A stretch of 64,000 nt of DNA from JAKAGZ01 sp963748105. Lineage in GTDB: Bacteria > Bacteroidota > Ignavibacteria > Ignavibacteriales > Ignavibacteriaceae. The position numbers were made by a program, and so were the translations under genes. This document shows positions 24,593 to 32,611 of the stretch, piece after piece. Under the pieces are notes generated by a model. The model was not told the DNA's origin, searched no databases, and saw nothing but the letters and a program-made list of their open reading frames with translations. Each line of letters begins with the position of its first letter. Position 1 is the stretch's first letter. Location: contig CAVVHP010000010.1 of assembly GCA_963748105.1 (NCBI GenBank), positions 124,001 to 188,000 on the forward strand. Reading direction: 5' to 3'.

Positions 24593-25786
24593 TTGGTTGC
24601 AGAAAGAGTGAAAAGGATTAATGTCTCGCCCACTATGCAGGTGGCAGCAGAAGCAAAGAGAATGAGAGCAGAAGGAATAAATGTTCTTGATTTTAGCGTT
24701 GGTGAACCGGATTTCCCTACTCCACATAATATTAAAGATGCCGCTAAAATCGGTATTGATGAAAATCACACAAAATATACAATCAATGCAGGTACTGTTG
24801 AGTTAAGGAAAGCCATTGCACAAAAGCTTAAAAGGGATAATGGGCTTGAATATGAAATTAGTGATATAATTGTAACAAGCGGAGCAAAGCAAAGTGTTTT
24901 CAATTCAATTTTTGCAACTGTAAACAAAGACGATGAAGTAATCATACCGACACCGTACTGGGTATCATATCCTTCAATGGTCAGTATGGCGGAAGGTAAA
25001 TCTGTTTTTGTTAACACTGATGAAAAAAATGGATTTAGAATTACTCCGGAACAACTTGAAAGCGCAATTTCACCCAAAACGAAAGCAATAATTCTTTGTA
25101 ACCCTTCAAACCCAACCGGTTCGGCATATTCAAAAAAAGAACTGGAAGCAATAGCAGAAGTTTGTTTAAAATATGATTTTTATATTATCGCTGATGAGAT
25201 TTATGAAAAATTAATCTACGACGATTTTAAATTTGTTAGTTTTGCTTCATTGAGTCCTGAGATAAAAGAAAGAACTATTCTTGTTAACGGGATTTCAAAA
25301 TCTTATTCAATGACAGGATGGAGAATAGGTTATACTGCCGGACCAGGTGATGTTATTTCAGGAATGAATAAGATACAGAGTCATACAACATCTCACGCAT
25401 CTTCTGTTTCTCAATTTGCAGCTCTCGAAGCACTTGCGGGCCCTCAATACGCTATAGGCGAGATGCTTTCAGAATTTAAAGAACGCCGCGAGTATTTTTA
25501 CAATCAGCTTGTTTCAATTGATGGAATAACCTGTTACAAGCCGGAAGGAGCCTTCTTTTTATTTCCGAATATTTCATCTTTTTTTGGAAAGGCTACGGAT
25601 AAAGTAAAAATAGAAAACTCTTTTGATTTTGCGATGTTTCTACTTTCAGAGGCAAAAATAGCAGTTGTCCCCGGAAGCGCATTTGGAGCAGAAGGTTGCC
25701 TCAGAATTTCCTATGCAACATCTATGGAAAATATAATCGAAGGTACCAGAAGATTAAAGGAAGCTCTGGCGCACTTGAGAGGTTAA
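24593..25786 (+). CDS. Aspartate-type aminotransferase (class I, fold type I)
   Basis: The start is a TTG with AAGGAG about 6 bases upstream; no ATG is near. The 397-residue protein has FSVGEPDFPTP, TSGAKQSVFN, CNPSNPTGSAYS, IIADEIYEKL and the PLP lysine in NGISKSYSMTGWRIGY with the C-terminal arginine region RISYATSMENI. This is the thermophile-type aspartate (or aspartate/prephenate) aminotransferase subgroup. It is clearly related to the gene at 21531-22748, so the two may be old paralogues with different substrates. It converges on aroE with a 5-base gap. Confidence 0.93.
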   Translation: MVAERVKRINVSPTMQVAAEAKRMRAEGINVLDFSVGEPDFPTPHNIKDAAKIGIDENHTKYTINAGTVELRKAIAQKLKRDNGLEYEISDIIVTSGAKQSVFNSIFATVNKDDEVIIPTPYWVSYPSMVSMAEGKSVFVNTDEKNGFRITPEQLESAISPKTKAIILCNPSNPTGSAYSKKELEAIAEVCLKYDFYIIADEIYEKLIYDDFKFVSFASLSPEIKERTILVNGISKSYSMTGWRIGYTAGPGDVISGMNKIQSHTTSHASSVSQFAALEALAGPQYAIGEMLSEFKERREYFYNQLVSIDGITCYKPEGAFFLFPNISSFFGKATDKVKIENSFDFAMFLLSEAKIAVVPGSAFGAEGCLRISYATSMENIIEGTRRLKEALAHLRG

Positions 25787-25791
25787 TATTA

Positions 25792-26664
25792 TTAATTCTC
25801 TAAGAAATGTTTAAGTGACGTCCTAACCTGCTCAACAGGCATTTCTTCACCAGTCCAAAGTTCAAAAGATTTAGCTGCCTGGTACACAAGCATTGATAAA
25901 CCATCCACTGCAATTGCCCCTTCTTTTTCTGCAAGTTTAAGCAATTCCGTTTTTACAGGATTGTAAACTATATCAAATACTATTTGTCCTTTTTTAAAAG
26001 AATTTCCAAGGCTGGTTATTGAATCATCGTTTTCCGGAAACATTCCTACAGATGTCGCATTTACAATTAATGCTGAGTCATTGAAAACATCAACAATATC
26101 AGGAGGAAATAATTCCTTGGTTTTTATCGCATCAAATTTCATCTTATCACTAAAGTATGTTTTTAATGCCTCCGCCTTCGGTTCATTCCTGTTTATTATA
26201 TATATTTTCTTTGGCTTAAAGTTCTTTATGAGAGAATAAACCACTGCTCGGGCAGCTCCCCCTGCACCAACTACAGAAACCGTTGAACCTGAAATTTCTT
26301 TTTTATATGGCATCAGGCTTTCGGTAACGCCAAAAACATCCGTATTATAGCCATTTAAATCTCCATGCTCATTAACAACAGTGTTAACTGCACCGACTAT
26401 AAGTGCTTCATCAGAAACATTGGTAAGCAGATCAAGAATATTTTCTTTATGAGGAACAGTTACATTAAATCCGCGGGCACCAAGTAACATCAGACCCTTT
26501 ACCGCGCTTTTTAAATTTGATTTTGTAATGTCAAATGGAAGATAAAGGTAGTCCAGTTTCTTAAATTCGAATGCAGCATTGTGTATAAAAGGTGAATACG
26601 ATTGTTTGATCGGATGCCCAATTAATGCTAGCAGCCTGGTATTTAGATGCGTAAGATCTCTCAT
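25792..26664 (-). CDS. aroE: Shikimate dehydrogenase (NADP+)
   Basis: The 290-residue protein has the substrate-binding start IGHPIKQSYSPFIHNAAF, the catalytic Lys in NVTVPHKENIL, GAVNTVV with GYNTDVFG, and the nucleotide-binding VVGAGGAARAVVYSL. It reduces 3-dehydroshikimate in the aromatic amino-acid pathway. It is read after the TPR gene but separated from it by a strong terminator, so it needs its own promoter in the 90-base gap. Confidence 0.96.
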   Translation of the reverse strand: MRDLTHLNTRLLALIGHPIKQSYSPFIHNAAFEFKKLDYLYLPFDITKSNLKSAVKGLMLLGARGFNVTVPHKENILDLLTNVSDEALIVGAVNTVVNEHGDLNGYNTDVFGVTESLMPYKKEISGSTVSVVGAGGAARAVVYSLIKNFKPKKIYIINRNEPKAEALKTYFSDKMKFDAIKTKELFPPDIVDVFNDSALIVNATSVGMFPENDDSITSLGNSFKKGQIVFDIVYNPVKTELLKLAEKEGAIAVDGLSMLVYQAAKSFELWTGEEMPVEQVRTSLKHFLEN

Positions 26665-26696
26665 AAATTTATTTCATATAGTCAGTCAATAAAAAA

Positions 26697-26725
26697 ACTG
26701 TTTGCCTCTAGTTAAAGCAAACAGT
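26697..26725 (-). terminator. Intrinsic terminator after the TPR gene
   Basis: ACTGTTTGC (26697-26705) and GCAAACAGT (26717-26725) form a 9-bp perfect stem with an 11-base loop. On the - strand it is followed by a run of seven T, 36 bases past the TPR gene stop. Confidence 0.9.
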
Positions 26726-26760
26726 ATCAATTTGTCAATTATTACTATTTAGATAAAGAA

Positions 26761-28179
26761 CTAAAATTCCCCTAAAATCTTTTTAAATAATTTAGAAGAT
26801 TTTATATCTGGATATTCCTTTTCAAATTCATTCTTATATCCAGGATCAATTAAAAATGCGGCTTTGAGACAATTTACAGCTTCTTTTGTTCTTTTAAGAA
26901 TAAAATTAATTTTTGCTTTCTCATAAAAAGAAGAAGCATCAAGTGGATTTATACTTATACAATGGTCGTAACATTCAATAGCTTCCAGCCAGTTACCCAT
27001 TTCAAAATATGTCTGTGAAAGATTCTCCCAGATCTCATAGTTTTCAGGTAATTTTTTCAATGCTTCCCTGTAACTTAGAGTTGCTTCCTGCAATTTACCA
27101 AGGGAATATTGCAGATCACCGATGGCATACCACGCTTCAGCATTATCCTGTGAAGCTAAAACGGCATTGTTAAAATCTCTTAATGCTAACTGATATTTTC
27201 CTGTTGAATCATAACAATAACCGCGGGCAAGAAATGCTTCATAATAACGACCATTTATTTTTATTGCATCAGTGTAATATTTTATTGCGTTACTAATTTC
27301 ACCGAGTTCTTCATAAATGTTTGCAATATTATAACAAGAGGCTTCATCGGTCGGATCAATTTTAAATGATTCTCTGAAGCTTTCAAGAGCAAGCTGCAAT
27401 CGTCCTAAATCGGCAAGTGCATTTCCCCTGTTAAACCAGGCGCTTGCAAAATTAGGTTTAACGGCAACAGCCAGATCATAGCTATCAATTGCTTTTTCAA
27501 GATTATTCTGTTTAGCCAGTACAACTCCTCGGTTATACCAGCCGCTTGAGCTATAAGGTTGAAAATCAAGAAATTTGTCATAATGTCTCAACGCCATATT
27601 AAGGTTATCCGAATTTTCATAACAGTAACCGAGCTCATAATATGCCTCTTCAAATTCTTGATCAAGTTCAACAGTTTTTAACAAGTATTCTATCGCATCT
27701 CTGAATTTGCTTTGTCTCTGTAAAAGGAGCCCCATGCTGAAATATGATTCCGGATTTTGAGGATCATTGGAAATTGCAATTTCCAGACTATTTGTTGCGT
27801 CAGCAATATCTCCCACATTCTCTTCGGCAGCCGCTTTTTCAAGATATATATCAATATCACCGGGATTCAATGATAAAGCTTTATTTAACGCTTCAATAGC
27901 ATCATTAAACTTAAAAAGCCCGTTTAACAGGCTGCCTTTTTTTAGCCAATATTCTGAATTATAAGGTGAAATTTCAACGAGGTTTTCTACTATTTCAAGT
28001 CCTTCATTAAATCGTTCATTTTCTATACAAAGCTGAATAATTTCTTCAATATCTTCAATTGCTTCATATATCCTGCCTTCCGACAACAGCTTTTTACAGG
28101 TTTTTATATCGTTGTCTAAATTTTTTTCTTTTTCTTCAAAATTTTCGTCATTACTAAAATCAGAATCGAAATATGACAT
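26761..28179 (-). CDS. Tetratricopeptide repeat protein
   Basis: The ATG at 28179 is preferred because GGAG lies 8 bases upstream; a further in-frame ATG at 28194 is less suited. The protein, about 472 residues, starts with an acidic stretch (SYFDSDFSNDENFEEKEK) and then consists of roughly twelve TPR units, many with the A-x-x-Y/F...P-x-x consensus (for example AIEALNKALSLNPGDIDIYLEKA and AIDSYDLAVAVKPNFASAWFNRG). No signal peptide or membrane helix is visible, so it is cytoplasmic and likely a protein-binding scaffold. Partner unknown. Confidence 0.88.
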   Translation of the reverse strand: MSYFDSDFSNDENFEEKEKNLDNDIKTCKKLLSEGRIYEAIEDIEEIIQLCIENERFNEGLEIVENLVEISPYNSEYWLKKGSLLNGLFKFNDAIEALNKALSLNPGDIDIYLEKAAAEENVGDIADATNSLEIAISNDPQNPESYFSMGLLLQRQSKFRDAIEYLLKTVELDQEFEEAYYELGYCYENSDNLNMALRHYDKFLDFQPYSSSGWYNRGVVLAKQNNLEKAIDSYDLAVAVKPNFASAWFNRGNALADLGRLQLALESFRESFKIDPTDEASCYNIANIYEELGEISNAIKYYTDAIKINGRYYEAFLARGYCYDSTGKYQLALRDFNNAVLASQDNAEAWYAIGDLQYSLGKLQEATLSYREALKKLPENYEIWENLSQTYFEMGNWLEAIECYDHCISINPLDASSFYEKAKINFILKRTKEAVNCLKAAFLIDPGYKNEFEKEYPDIKSSKLFKKILGEF

Positions 28180-28312
28180 TAAAATTTTCTCCACATGGTT
28201 TTATTCTCTCATAAAAATGTATTGCTATAAAAACAGAAAAGCAACTTGTTTATTTCCTGAGAATTTTTGATGTTGTAAGTCCAGTTAAAGCTGGTCTGAA
28301 ATTAACAAAAAA

Positions 28313-28339
28313 GCCGTGTCCAAATTTATTGAACACGGC
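28313..28339 (-). terminator. Intrinsic terminator after sucC
   Basis: GCCGTGT (28313-28319) and ACACGGC (28333-28339) form a 7-bp stem. On the - strand it is followed by TTTTTTG, about 22 bases past the sucC stop. Confidence 0.85.
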
Positions 28340-28360
28340 AATTTTATTTTTAAACGAATC

Positions 28361-29527
28361 TTATTTATTAAGTACTGCTGTTACTTTTTCGGCTGCGTCT
28401 TTAAGACTTCCTGCAACTTCAAAATTAAGACCGGAATTTCCAAGCAGCACACCAGCTTCTTTAGCATTTGTTCCCTCAAGTCTTACAACTATCGGTACAT
28501 TGATATCCATTTCTTTTGCTGCATCAATTACACCTTGTGCAACACGGTCACATCTGACAATACCTCCAAAAATATTTATCAGTATTGCTTTGACATTAGG
28601 ATCAGATAAAATAATTTTAAATCCGTTTGCAACAGTAGTTTTATTTGCTCCGCCGCCTACATCAAGAAAATTTGCAGGTTCGCCGCCAGCAAGTTTGATG
28701 ATATCCATTGTTGCCATTGCAAGTCCGGCTCCATTGACCATACAACCAACATTTCCATCAAGCTTAATGTAGTTCAGATTATATTTAGAAGCTTCTATTT
28801 CAAGAGGATCTTCCTCATCAAGATCTCTGAATTCAAGAATATCAGGATGTCTGAAAAGTGCATTATCATCAAAATTCATTTTAGCATCAAGAGCAATTAC
28901 ATCGCCCTCTTTTGTAACAACGAGGGGATTAATTTCTGCAAGTGAACAATCTGATTTTTCATATGCTTTATATAAACCCATCAAAAATTTTACAGCATTT
29001 TTTAGCTGGGCACCTCCAAGTCCGAGTGCAAACCCTAACTTGCGTGCCTGGTAAGCCTGAAGTCCAACTTCAGGATCAACAGCTTCTTTAATAATTTTTT
29101 CAGGATTTTCAGCGGCAACTTTTTCAATTTCCATTCCGCCTTCTGTTGAAACCATTATAACATTTTTGGAAATTGCCCGGTCAAGAGTAATACCGACATA
29201 AAGTTCTCTGTCAATATTAACTCCCTGTTCAATCAATAATCTTTTAACAACCTTACCTTCTGGTCCGGTTTGGTGAGTGACAAGCGTCATGCCCATAATC
29301 TGGTTTGAGTAATCTTTAACCTCCTGCAAACTTTTAGCAACTTTTACACCGCCGCCTTTTCCTCTTCCGCCGGCATGAATCTGAGCTTTTACAACCCAAA
29401 CTTCCCCGCCAATTTCATTTTTTGCTATATCTACAACTTCATCAGTTGAAAATGCTACTTTTCCTTTTGGAACAGCAACGTTGTATTTTCTTAAAATCTC
29501 TTTTGCCTGATATTCGTGAATTTTCAT
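28361..29527 (-). CDS. sucC: Succinate-CoA ligase, beta subunit
   Basis: The 388-residue protein has the ATP-grasp N-terminal MKIHEYQAKEILRKYNV, the phosphate-binding VVKAQIHAGGRGKGGGVK, and the ligase part with NPLVVTKEGDVIALDAKMNFDDNALFRHPD and NIFGGIVRCDRVAQG. It forms succinyl-CoA (or the reverse) in the citric acid cycle together with SucD. No sucD gene is present in the window, so the alpha subunit must be encoded elsewhere. AGGA precedes the start. A terminator follows, so it is monocistronic. Confidence 0.97.
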   Translation of the reverse strand: MKIHEYQAKEILRKYNVAVPKGKVAFSTDEVVDIAKNEIGGEVWVVKAQIHAGGRGKGGGVKVAKSLQEVKDYSNQIMGMTLVTHQTGPEGKVVKRLLIEQGVNIDRELYVGITLDRAISKNVIMVSTEGGMEIEKVAAENPEKIIKEAVDPEVGLQAYQARKLGFALGLGGAQLKNAVKFLMGLYKAYEKSDCSLAEINPLVVTKEGDVIALDAKMNFDDNALFRHPDILEFRDLDEEDPLEIEASKYNLNYIKLDGNVGCMVNGAGLAMATMDIIKLAGGEPANFLDVGGGANKTTVANGFKIILSDPNVKAILINIFGGIVRCDRVAQGVIDAAKEMDINVPIVVRLEGTNAKEAGVLLGNSGLNFEVAGSLKDAAEKVTAVLNK

Positions 29528-29840
29528 TGCATTATCCTGTTTTAATTGTCTTTTTACACAATTTTATTTTAAAGTCTTAAGAAAAATACGGTTTTTAGCC
29601 TAGATAAGCAATTTAAACGCTGTTATGTAAAAAGGAATTTTAATTGATTTAGGGCTATAAAATTATTTTATTGTTGAAATTAACCAAAGAGATGTTATTT
29701 TAACACGCACCATTTTTGAAAAATTTTTTAATACTTGTAAATATTAAGAGATACCTACTTTAAATAATCCGACTACCTGAGTAACTTAAGTAATGAGATT
29801 CTAACCCGAGGCAAATTGAAAATTATAGGGAGACATTAAT
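29528..29840. other. Divergent intergenic region sucC / acyl-CoA synthetase
   Basis: This 313-base, AT-rich gap must hold both promoters. GGGAGA precedes the + strand ATG. I see no TAnnTTTG box in good position, no inverted repeat of note and no ORF. Confidence 0.5.
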
Positions 29841-31655
29841 ATGCCTATTTTAAAAGTTTGTGAAACTATCCCGGAACTTTTTGAATTTCTGACGGAAGAT
29901 TATGCAAAGGAAACAAAATCTTTTGTTATGATGCATAAGGTTGATGGCAAGTATCAGGGAATTACTTACGAAAAATTTAAAGAGGAAACCGAATACCTGG
30001 CATACGGACTTGCCTCGCTCGGAATTTTGAGCCAGGACAAGGTGGCTATTATCTCCGAAAACCGGCCGGAATGGGTTTATGCTGATATGGCAATTCTTGG
30101 CCTCGGCGCAATAGATGTTCCTTTATACCCTTCACTAACTTCAGACTCAATTGAGTTTATACTTAATAACTCAGAATCAAAAGCTATAATTGTATCGAAT
30201 AAATTTCAGCTTAACAAAGTTTTGAAAATCAGGAGCAAATGCTCAAAGCTTAAGTATATAATCGTACTGAATGAAAAGGATACTATTGAAGAAGATCCTA
30301 AAATAATAACTTTCAAAGAAGCTCAGAGTAAAGGAAACAAATTAAGACAGGATGATCCATCTTATTTTAAAAGTTCGAGAGCCAAAGTTAAGAAAGATGA
30401 CCTCTGTACAATCATATATACATCAGGAACTACGGGTGAACCCAAAGGGGTAATGTTAACACACTGGAATATTCTCTCAAATTCTAAAGCTGCACTTGAG
30501 ATTCTTCCAATTCATGAAAGTGATGTTTGGTTATCGTTTCTTCCTCTGTGCCATATTTTTGAAAGGATGGGTGGATATTACACAGGTTTTGCCTCTGGTG
30601 GTACAATGTGCTATGCGGAAGGAATTGAAGCAGTTGCTACAAATCTTATGGAAGTGAAACCAACACTTATGACATCAGTTCCAAGATTATTTGAAAGGAT
30701 TTATTCAAAAGTTATTAAAAATGTTGAGAGCCAATCATCTTCAAAACAAAAGATATTTTACTGGGCACTTAACGTCGGGAAAAATTATGCGCAGGCAACA
30801 AAATCAGAAGATGTTTCTGTCGCTTTATCTATTCAATATAAGCTTGCAAATAAACTCGTCCTTCAGAAAATAAGGGAAAAAACAGGGGGGAACCTTAGAT
30901 TTTTTATTTCCGGTGGAGCTGCCCTGGCACGAGAGCTCGGAGAATTTTTTGAAGCTTTGGGTATCATAATTATCGAAGGTTACGGACTTACTGAATCTTC
31001 TCCTGTAATTACTGCAAACAGGCTTGATGATTTCAAATTCGGATCTGTTGGAAAAGTTATGCCCGGAGTGGAAGTTAAAATTGCACCTGATGGAGAGATT
31101 CTTGCTCGTGGCCCAAATATTATGCAGGGCTATTACAAAAATAGAAAGGAAACTGATGCTGTCTTAAAAGACGGGTGGCTTCACACAGGTGATATTGGAG
31201 TTTTTGATGCTGATGGATTCCTGGTTATAACCGATCGTAAAAAACATTTATTTAAAACAACTGCCGGTAAATATATTGCACCAACCCCAATTGAAAACCT
31301 ATTTGTATCAAGTAAATTTATCGATCAGTTCGTTCTTATCGGCGACAGCAGAATGTTCCTGAGTGCGTTAATTGTTCCTGATTTTGAATCAGTCAGAGAA
31401 TATGCGGATTCTCATAAAATTCCATACAATTCAAATGAAGACCTGGCAAAGAATTCGGAAATTTATACGCTGATTGAAAAAGATATGACGAAATTCCAGA
31501 AACAACTTGCTAACTATGAAAAAGTAAGAAAATTTGTTTTGCTGGAAAAACCCTTCTCAATTGAGACAGGTGAAATCACACCAAGTATGAAAATTAAAAG
31601 AAAATTTGTTGAAGAAAGATATCGCAACCTTATTGAAGAAATGTATGACAAATAG
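29841..31655 (+). CDS. Long-chain fatty acid-CoA ligase (AMP-forming)
   Basis: The 604-residue protein belongs to the COG1022/FAA1-type acyl-CoA synthetases. Motif A5-like TIIYTSGTTGEPKGVMLTH (AMP binding), EGYGLTESSPVI, WLHTGDIG and DRKKHLFKTTAGKYIAPTPIEN are all present. It activates fatty acids for beta-oxidation or lipid synthesis at the inner membrane surface. GGGAG lies before the ATG. It converges on suhB with an 8-base gap. Confidence 0.93.
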   Translation: MPILKVCETIPELFEFLTEDYAKETKSFVMMHKVDGKYQGITYEKFKEETEYLAYGLASLGILSQDKVAIISENRPEWVYADMAILGLGAIDVPLYPSLTSDSIEFILNNSESKAIIVSNKFQLNKVLKIRSKCSKLKYIIVLNEKDTIEEDPKIITFKEAQSKGNKLRQDDPSYFKSSRAKVKKDDLCTIIYTSGTTGEPKGVMLTHWNILSNSKAALEILPIHESDVWLSFLPLCHIFERMGGYYTGFASGGTMCYAEGIEAVATNLMEVKPTLMTSVPRLFERIYSKVIKNVESQSSSKQKIFYWALNVGKNYAQATKSEDVSVALSIQYKLANKLVLQKIREKTGGNLRFFISGGAALARELGEFFEALGIIIIEGYGLTESSPVITANRLDDFKFGSVGKVMPGVEVKIAPDGEILARGPNIMQGYYKNRKETDAVLKDGWLHTGDIGVFDADGFLVITDRKKHLFKTTAGKYIAPTPIENLFVSSKFIDQFVLIGDSRMFLSALIVPDFESVREYADSHKIPYNSNEDLAKNSEIYTLIEKDMTKFQKQLANYEKVRKFVLLEKPFSIETGEITPSMKIKRKFVEERYRNLIEEMYDK

Positions 31656-31663
31656 ATATTCTT

Positions 31664-32434
31664 TCAATAATCTTTAGTAAGAATTTCCATCATTTTCTGA
31701 TGAACCTGTCCGTTTGTTGCAAGTATTCTTTTTGCATGCATATCGATAGGGTTATTGTAAAAATCTGATACAACTCCACCGGCTTCTTCAACAAGCAGCA
31801 TTCCTGCACAAATATCCCAGGGATTCAGGTTCAGTTCCCAATAACCATCAAAAACTCCTTTAGCCGTATACGCTAGGTCCATTGCGGCTGATCCAAGTCT
31901 CCTGATTCCGCGGACAAGTTTTGTCATTTCTGTAAATTTCTCCAGAAGGTTATCTGGATTTTCAATTACATTATATGGAAATCCGGAAGCAAGCACGCTT
32001 CTTCTCAAAATATCATTTTTACTTACATTCATTTTTGCATCATTGGCAAATGCGCCGCTTCCCTTTTCAGTGGAATATGCAATCTTGTTAATAACGTCAT
32101 AAACAACCCCGGCAATTGTAACATCATTTTTCTGAAGCGCAATAGAAACTGAAAAGACAGGAAGACCGTGGGCAAAATTTGTAGTTCCGTCCAGCGGATC
32201 AATAACCCATAAATAATCTGCCCCTGATTTCATTTCCCCGCTTTCTTCAGCCAGTATTCCGTGAGAAGGAAATTTTTTCTTTATAAAATCTGTAATTAAT
32301 TTTTCTGCGGCTTTATCTATTTCAGTAACAAGATTAGTTTCGTTTGTTTTAAATTCAACTTTTCTTGCTTTCCCAAATCCCTCGTTTATAATTTCTCCGG
32401 CTTCTTTTGCAATATTTATAAGGTCATTTATCAT
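31664..32434 (-). CDS. suhB: Inositol-1-monophosphatase family protein
   Basis: The ATG at 32434 (MINDLINIAKEAGEIINEGF) fits the family N-terminus; a start at 32473 would add 13 hydrophobic residues without family support. Metal-binding motifs are EESGE, DPLDGTTNFAHGLP and WDICAGMLLVEEAGG. The enzyme hydrolyses inositol phosphates and related sugar phosphates; in E. coli SuhB also acts in rRNA transcription. Length (257 residues) is normal. Confidence 0.93.
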   Translation of the reverse strand: MINDLINIAKEAGEIINEGFGKARKVEFKTNETNLVTEIDKAAEKLITDFIKKKFPSHGILAEESGEMKSGADYLWVIDPLDGTTNFAHGLPVFSVSIALQKNDVTIAGVVYDVINKIAYSTEKGSGAFANDAKMNVSKNDILRRSVLASGFPYNVIENPDNLLEKFTEMTKLVRGIRRLGSAAMDLAYTAKGVFDGYWELNLNPWDICAGMLLVEEAGGVVSDFYNNPIDMHAKRILATNGQVHQKMMEILTKDY

Positions 32435-32543
32435 TATTCTTCCAATTTTTAGCTTCAAATATAACAAAAACACAATTCAGGATGTTTTCATTCAAATAAT
32501 TTGATAATTGCTCGTAATCAAATATTTACCCATCTTTCATTCC

Positions 32544-32574
32544 TTGATAGCCCCTGCCTATTTTGGTATATTTG
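32544..32574 (+). promoter_or_regulatory. Bacteroidota-type promoter of lon
   Basis: TTG at 32544-32546 (-33) and TATATTTG at 32567-32574 (-7, TAnnTTTG) are 20 bases apart, the standard spacing. The -7 box lies 38 bases before the lon start. No heat-shock operator is visible. Confidence 0.65.
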
Positions 32575-32611
32575 CTTTTTGATGTAAAAAATTTTGTAAA
32601 ACGGAGATAAC

